The notes under the pieces: model-generated
Database searches by the model: none
Seen by the model: the letters and a program-made list of their open reading frames with translations, nothing else
What the model was told of the DNA's origin: nothing
Program-made: the position numbers and the translations under genes
Shown: in pieces, positions 60,354 to 64,000 of the stretch
Position numbering within the stretch: the stretch's first letter is position 1
How the letters are laid out: every line of letters starts with the position of its first letter
DNA from: Enoplolaimus lenunculus
Lineage: Eukaryota > Nematoda > Enoplea > Enoplida > Thoracostomopsidae
DNA: 64,000 nt
Assembly (NCBI GenBank): GCA_030248215.1
Contig: JASANG010001002.1
Span: forward strand, 43,633-107,632
Direction: 5' to 3'

Positions 60354-60843
60354 GGCGCAAAAAGATCAGGGGCAGAACGTTTTTCTGTGCTACTAGAAAA
60401 GAATAAGCTTAACCTTTGGACCATTTTTTTTGCTTGGTTTATTCTTAGGCTTAGGCTTAAGCTTAGGAATATGCTCATTCTTACGCGTAGGCTTAGGCTT
60501 AGGCTTAAGCTTAGAAATATGCTCATTCTTACGCTTAGGCTTAAGCTTAGGCTTAAGCTTAGGAATATGCTCATTCTTACGCTTAGGCTTAAGCTTAGGC
60601 TTAAGCTTAGGAATATGCTCATTCTTACGCTTAGGCTTAAGCTTAGGCTTAAGCTTAGGAATATGCTCATTCTTACGCTTAGACTTAAGCTTAGGCTTAA
60701 GCTTAGGAATATGCTCATTCTTACGCTTAGGCTTAGGCTTGGGAATATGCTCATTCTTACGCTTAGGCTTTCAGGCTTAGGCTTAGGCTTAAGCTTAGAA
60801 ATATGCTTATAATACTGTTCCGCCCCTGTTCTTTACATTGGCC
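60354..60843. mobile_element. TTAGGC MITE expanded into a minisatellite
   Basis: Perfect 8-bp duplications CAAACTTT (60346-60353 and 60844-60851) bound GGCGCAAAAAGATCAGGGGC and CTGTTCTTTACATTGGCC. Inside, about seven copies of a unit of about 49 bp, GGAATATGCTCATTCTTACG followed by TTAGGC/TTAAGC repeats (about 60466-60770), make it more than twice the size of its relatives. It begins 45 bp after the stop codon of the tandem gene. Confidence 0.88.
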
Positions 60844-61190
60844 CAAACTTTTTACAAGCTAAACTTCAAATCAGAACTGAATTATTCGTTTTCATACATA
60901 GATTTTGCTATTTTGTGATAGTCTAAAATATGTATAGCGCATGGTTTTGCTGCGCAGGTTCTCAAACATAGCCAGAATCTATGGCATTTTTCGGTAGCAA
61001 TAAACTTTGTTAGTCTTAAAACGAAATAACATTTTAGAAATATAAAAAATTACTTTGAGTTTTATCAACAGTTTTCTTATCACGCTCAGTTAGCATACGG
61101 TTCCAACGGAATTATGATTACGATTAAAATTCCGATAAAATTTGGATTCGATTCCGATTCCGACAAAATCTACTTTCGATTGGAATCCGT

Positions 61191-61392
61191 GCTCTGCAAA
61201 AAAATGGTGAGTCAAATTGATTCTCTCGGAAATAGGCTTTTCCTGACGACACCAACTGAGTCAAAATTCGACTCCGCCACAGTCAAATTGAGTCGAATTT
61301 GACTCTGGCGGAGTCGAATTTTGACTCAGTTTGTGTAGTCGGGAAAAGGCTATTTCGGAGAGAGTCAATTTGGCTCGGCATTTTTTGCCGTG
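61191..61392. mobile_element. TA-type palindromic MITE copy
   Basis: CTGCAAAAAAATGGTGAGTC on the left and GGCTCGGCATTTTTTGCCG on the right, with arm sequences CCACAGTCAAATTGAGTCG and TTTGACTCTGGCGGAGTCG. A more worn copy of the family. Confidence 0.75.
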
Positions 61393-61543
61393 TGCTAGTT
61401 TAGGCAATAAAGTGCTCACACACAAATGCGTTGAGAAAATCCTAAATTCAAATTTTTGTTTTAAAATAACCAGTCATATTTTCCCTTTAAAACTTGGAAT
61501 TATATATCTGCAGGCTGCAGGTCTTTAAAAGATGTAACAAACA

Positions 61544-61752
61544 CACTACAAAAAATGGTGAGTCAAATTGACTTTATCCGAAATCGGCTCTACGTGACTA
61601 CAGAAACTGAGTCAAATTCGACTCCGCCAGAGTCAAATATGCGATTCAGTGAGTCGAATTTGACTCTGGCGGAGTGGAATTTGACTCAGTTTGTGTAGTC
61701 CCGTACAGCCTATTTCGGAGAGAGTCTATTTCACTCACATTTTTTTGCAGTG
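61544..61752. mobile_element. TA-type palindromic MITE copy
   Basis: CACTACAAAAAATGGTGAGT and CACTCACATTTTTTTGCAGTG ends; arms CACTGAGTC-like and GACTCTGGCGGAG motifs as in 56903-57111. It is in the same orientation and about 150 bp from the preceding copy. Confidence 0.75.
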
Positions 61753-61964
61753 CAAGCAGTTGTGTTCAAGTCAACCAGTACTTACATAGAATTCATGTTA
61801 CATTCATATTCAGCAAAAAATAGTTTTCTGGTTTTGTATTATTTTGCCTTATAATGAATTTTAACGTACATTTTTATACAATTAAAAATCTTCTACATTT
61901 CAGTTAACATTTAAGCGAACGTAACTCTTGTTCGAATGAATAGAAATATTAAAAAGCTAAATCT

Positions 61965-62187
61965 AGGTCCAAATTCTCAAATGCATATAGCATCTATCAC
62001 CAGGTAGCGATAGGTTTTCAAACGAACCAACGGTTAGACATGCAAGTTTCAATTTTGACACCGAATTATAAACCAAATCAAGTGCAAAAAATGTACGGAA
62101 TTTCGAACTTTGGCATTCACTGGTTCGAAAGTTACATCTGTTGATAACCAATGATAGGTAGTACACACATTTGAGAATACGAGGCCC
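61965..62187. mobile_element. Fold-back element, TCTCAAATGCATATAGC family
   Basis: Left arm AAATTCTCAAATGCATATAG and right arm GTACACACATTTGAGAATAC are inverted repeats, followed inward by CTATCACC and AATGATAGG. Relative of 36841-37034. Confidence 0.65.
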
Positions 62188-62871
62188 TAAACTTAACCTG
62201 ACGATAATAACCGTTATCTGTGTGACGACTAAAATGTTGAAGCCTCAGTGTAAGCGAACGCATAAAGGCCTACAATTTTCTCTGGAACTCGTTCTATATA
62301 TAGGTGCCGTTGAGTTATGCAAAAATCCATAAATTTTATCCTTCTAATCTTTGATTAGTTGGGCCCAATAGAGTGAAGTTTAAGCTTTAGACGAAATTTT
62401 TTGCTTAGACACAAAACTTTAATGAATGTGAAAGCTTGAATCCTGCGGTAACCAAATTGAGATATATACATCCAAAAAAATTTCAGTACACCAAAATGTT
62501 GTTAGCAAATAAAATCACTTTGAAACTTTGGCTGAAACTTTTATTCGTTTCTTTTAAAGGTTTTAACAGTTCATAACTGAAGGTTTGTTAATTATCGATA
62601 AAAAAATTGAAAATTTTTTATAAAAGACTTTCTTGGGCATAGGCATTTCGGAAGTATATTTCTTTTCATTAAGTTTTTAAGCTTTCTGCAGCATAAATTA
62701 AAATGTAACCAGGATCGCTCAATTATCTGGCACGAAAAGCAAAAATTTACTAAGTCAAAAACAAGCAATAAAAATATAATACAGACAAAATAAATATATT
62801 TAAAGAAATATGCTGGTGAGGTTCCTGTTTGAATAATTTAGTTTCAGCATTTGATACAATATTGTTCTTAT

Positions 62872-63181
62872 CAGGGTGTAACCGGATATCCGTGTTCCGT
62901 AGAAATTGGTGTCCGTTTCCGTTAGTGAAATACCAGAAATTCCGCTATTTTTAGGCTTAAAATTAGTTATAAATCAATTATGAAATTCATCCAAAATTTT
63001 AAAAATTTTGAAGCATTTTTCTTTTAAATTTTTTGAAAACCAGGTGAATATTTGCACGCCTCAATTGTATTGGCAGAAAATCAAACATCTTTGAAACTTT
63101 TATACTTCAATATCCGTTTTCCATTTCCGTAATTTTGATCACTATCCGTTTCCATTAATAATACTATCAGTTTACACCCTG
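62872..63181. mobile_element. hAT-like MITE, CAGGGTGTAACCGG end
   Basis: Perfect 8-bp duplications GTTCTTAT (62864-62871 and 63182-63189) flank CAGGGTGTAACCGGATATCC and ATACTATCAGTTTACACCCTG. A worn relative of its right half lies near 47950-48170. Confidence 0.85.
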
Positions 63182-63394
63182 GTTCTTATACATAATGTTG
63201 TACCTTTTCTTATATTTTGGGGCAACTTTCCAATTTTAATTCGCCCAAATCTGTTTAAAAACAAAATGAAAACAATTTATAACCCTAGAAAAGTAATGTT
63301 AAAATTACATACTTCTACTGTCTGCGACTCCGTCAATTTCATTTTCTGCTCCACCCTTTCAATTTTTATGAACTGAAGTATGCCTTTGAATAAA

Positions 63395-63398
<4 letters not shown>

Positions 63399-63456
<58 letters not shown>
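63399..63456. repeat. (TA)n microsatellite
   Basis: About 28 uninterrupted TA units. Confidence 0.97.
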
Positions 63457-63460
<4 letters not shown>

Positions 63461-63583
63461 AATAAACTACAACATCAAGGGCAGACCCAAATGCAAAATA
63501 CAAAGCGTAAATGGTGTTCGTTAACCTTACAAAAAAATGAAGTCCATTCCAATTATCTTCGAAATATAACTTCGAACGCTTAC

Positions 63584-63695
63584 AGGTGATGCAGTAACTC
63601 CATGCTTTCAAGACATCCGGAACCGCCCATACTGTTTCCATGATAAAATATGCCGGTACATCTGGCAAACACAATACCCGAACCATAACCTTGAG
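63584..63695 (-). CDS. Possible internal exon of an unidentified gene
   Basis: On the minus strand a 112-nt segment lies between a TTTTGTGCCAG acceptor and a T-GTAAGC donor. One frame is open and protein-like (QGYGSGIVFARCTGIFYHGN, then MGGSGCLESMELLHHL). I do not recognise it. No partner exon is visible in the window, so the gene, if real, extends beyond 64000 or through 60309-63583. Confidence 0.25.
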
Positions 63696-64000
63696 CTGGC
63701 ACAAAAGCGAACATAAATATAAATAATATGGCTATAGAAATACAACTAAGCAGCATCAAAATATACTATTAACAAGCAAACCTACGGTCAAAAACTTTAT
63801 ATCGCGTAAGAAAATATATCAACATAACCCGATAATAGGGGTGGTTCAATGGAAGGTTGCTGCCCCCCCCCCGTTTTGTACGTGTAGCTAACTTTGACGA
63901 GCAATACGTAAACTGAAAAATTGAAACCTGAAAACTACAAACAATAAAACCCCGACCGTCACCCCCGAAAAATCATGCGAGACCGTCAGTATCATATATA
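63696..64000. other. Window end, nothing assigned
   Basis: AT-rich sequence with a short C run at about 63865-63873. No exon or element end was recognised. Confidence 0.4.

Larger units (their letters stand above)
60309..63583. other. Repeat-rich 3' flank of tandem gene
   Basis: No gene is supported. It holds the enlarged TTAGGC element 60354-60843, two TA-type palindromes, a fold-back element, a hAT-like element and a (TA)n array. Reading frames over 60309-60812 only translate the repeat. Confidence 0.5.

Noticed and set aside
60460-60780. CRISPR-like array
   Set aside because: Units of about 49 bp have no unique spacers and lie within a transposon in an animal genome.
60309-60812. 167-aa frame with RLKLRNMLILTL repeats, and its reverse-strand partners
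   Set aside because: It translates the TTAGGC/TTAAGC minisatellite inside a MITE with perfect target duplications; all frames are open because of repeat composition.
63366-63704. 112-aa frame with an isoleucine/tyrosine run
   Set aside because: Half of it translates the (TA)n array; the more plausible coding frame of the segment is a different one.

Overview
The window is nuclear DNA of an intron-rich animal, most likely a nematode. Genes have many short exons with GT-AG introns. TTAGGC, the nematode telomere hexamer, occurs again and again, here inside small dispersed repeats. The multi-exon genes have a splice-acceptor-like (T/C)AG 9-54 nt upstream of the start codon with no coding exon before it, as expected for spliced-leader addition. 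The clade assignment is an inference; nothing in the window names the species.

Layout. (1) 262-6576 (+): five-exon gene for a 1351-residue low-complexity protein I do not recognise. (2) 6577-11837: gene-poor, several DNA-transposon remnants. (3) 11838-29086 (+): 25-exon GCC2/GCC185-type golgin, from its conserved N-terminal segment to the GRIP domain and conserved C-terminal tail. (4) 29087-32030: spacer between convergent genes. (5) 32031-45646 (-): 25-exon cytosolic valyl-tRNA synthetase. (6) 45915-46253 (-): three-exon gene for an 80-residue single-pass membrane protein, about 270 bp upstream of the synthetase on the same strand and possibly in one operon with it. (7) 46254-49982: repeat-filled spacer. 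(8) 49983-51974 (-) and 54045-60308 (+): head-to-head pair of genes for secreted proteins built only from the ligand-binding (S1-S2) domain of ionotropic glutamate receptors, without pore, membrane helices or amino-terminal domain. One has a single domain; the other joins two domains in one 650-residue chain. (9) 60309-64000: repeats and one possible exon of another gene.

The exon chains were built by hand. In each gene every intron phase agrees and the summed coding length is a multiple of three: 4056 nt for the first gene, 4701 for GCC2, 3138 for ValRS, 243 for the small membrane protein, 852 and 1953 for the two ligand-binding genes. The 5' end of ValRS and its last exon are the least certain parts.

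Non-coding DNA is dominated by short non-autonomous DNA elements. Several families have clear 8-bp target duplications (hAT-like), and one has a TA duplication (Tc1/mariner-like), the latter supported by an empty-site copy. I saw no retroviral, Polinton or toxin remnants.

The most unusual content is the pair of soluble glutamate-receptor-type binding proteins. One keeps every main ligand-contact residue; its partner is a tandem fusion with changed ligand contacts and a natural glycine-rich S1-S2 linker.
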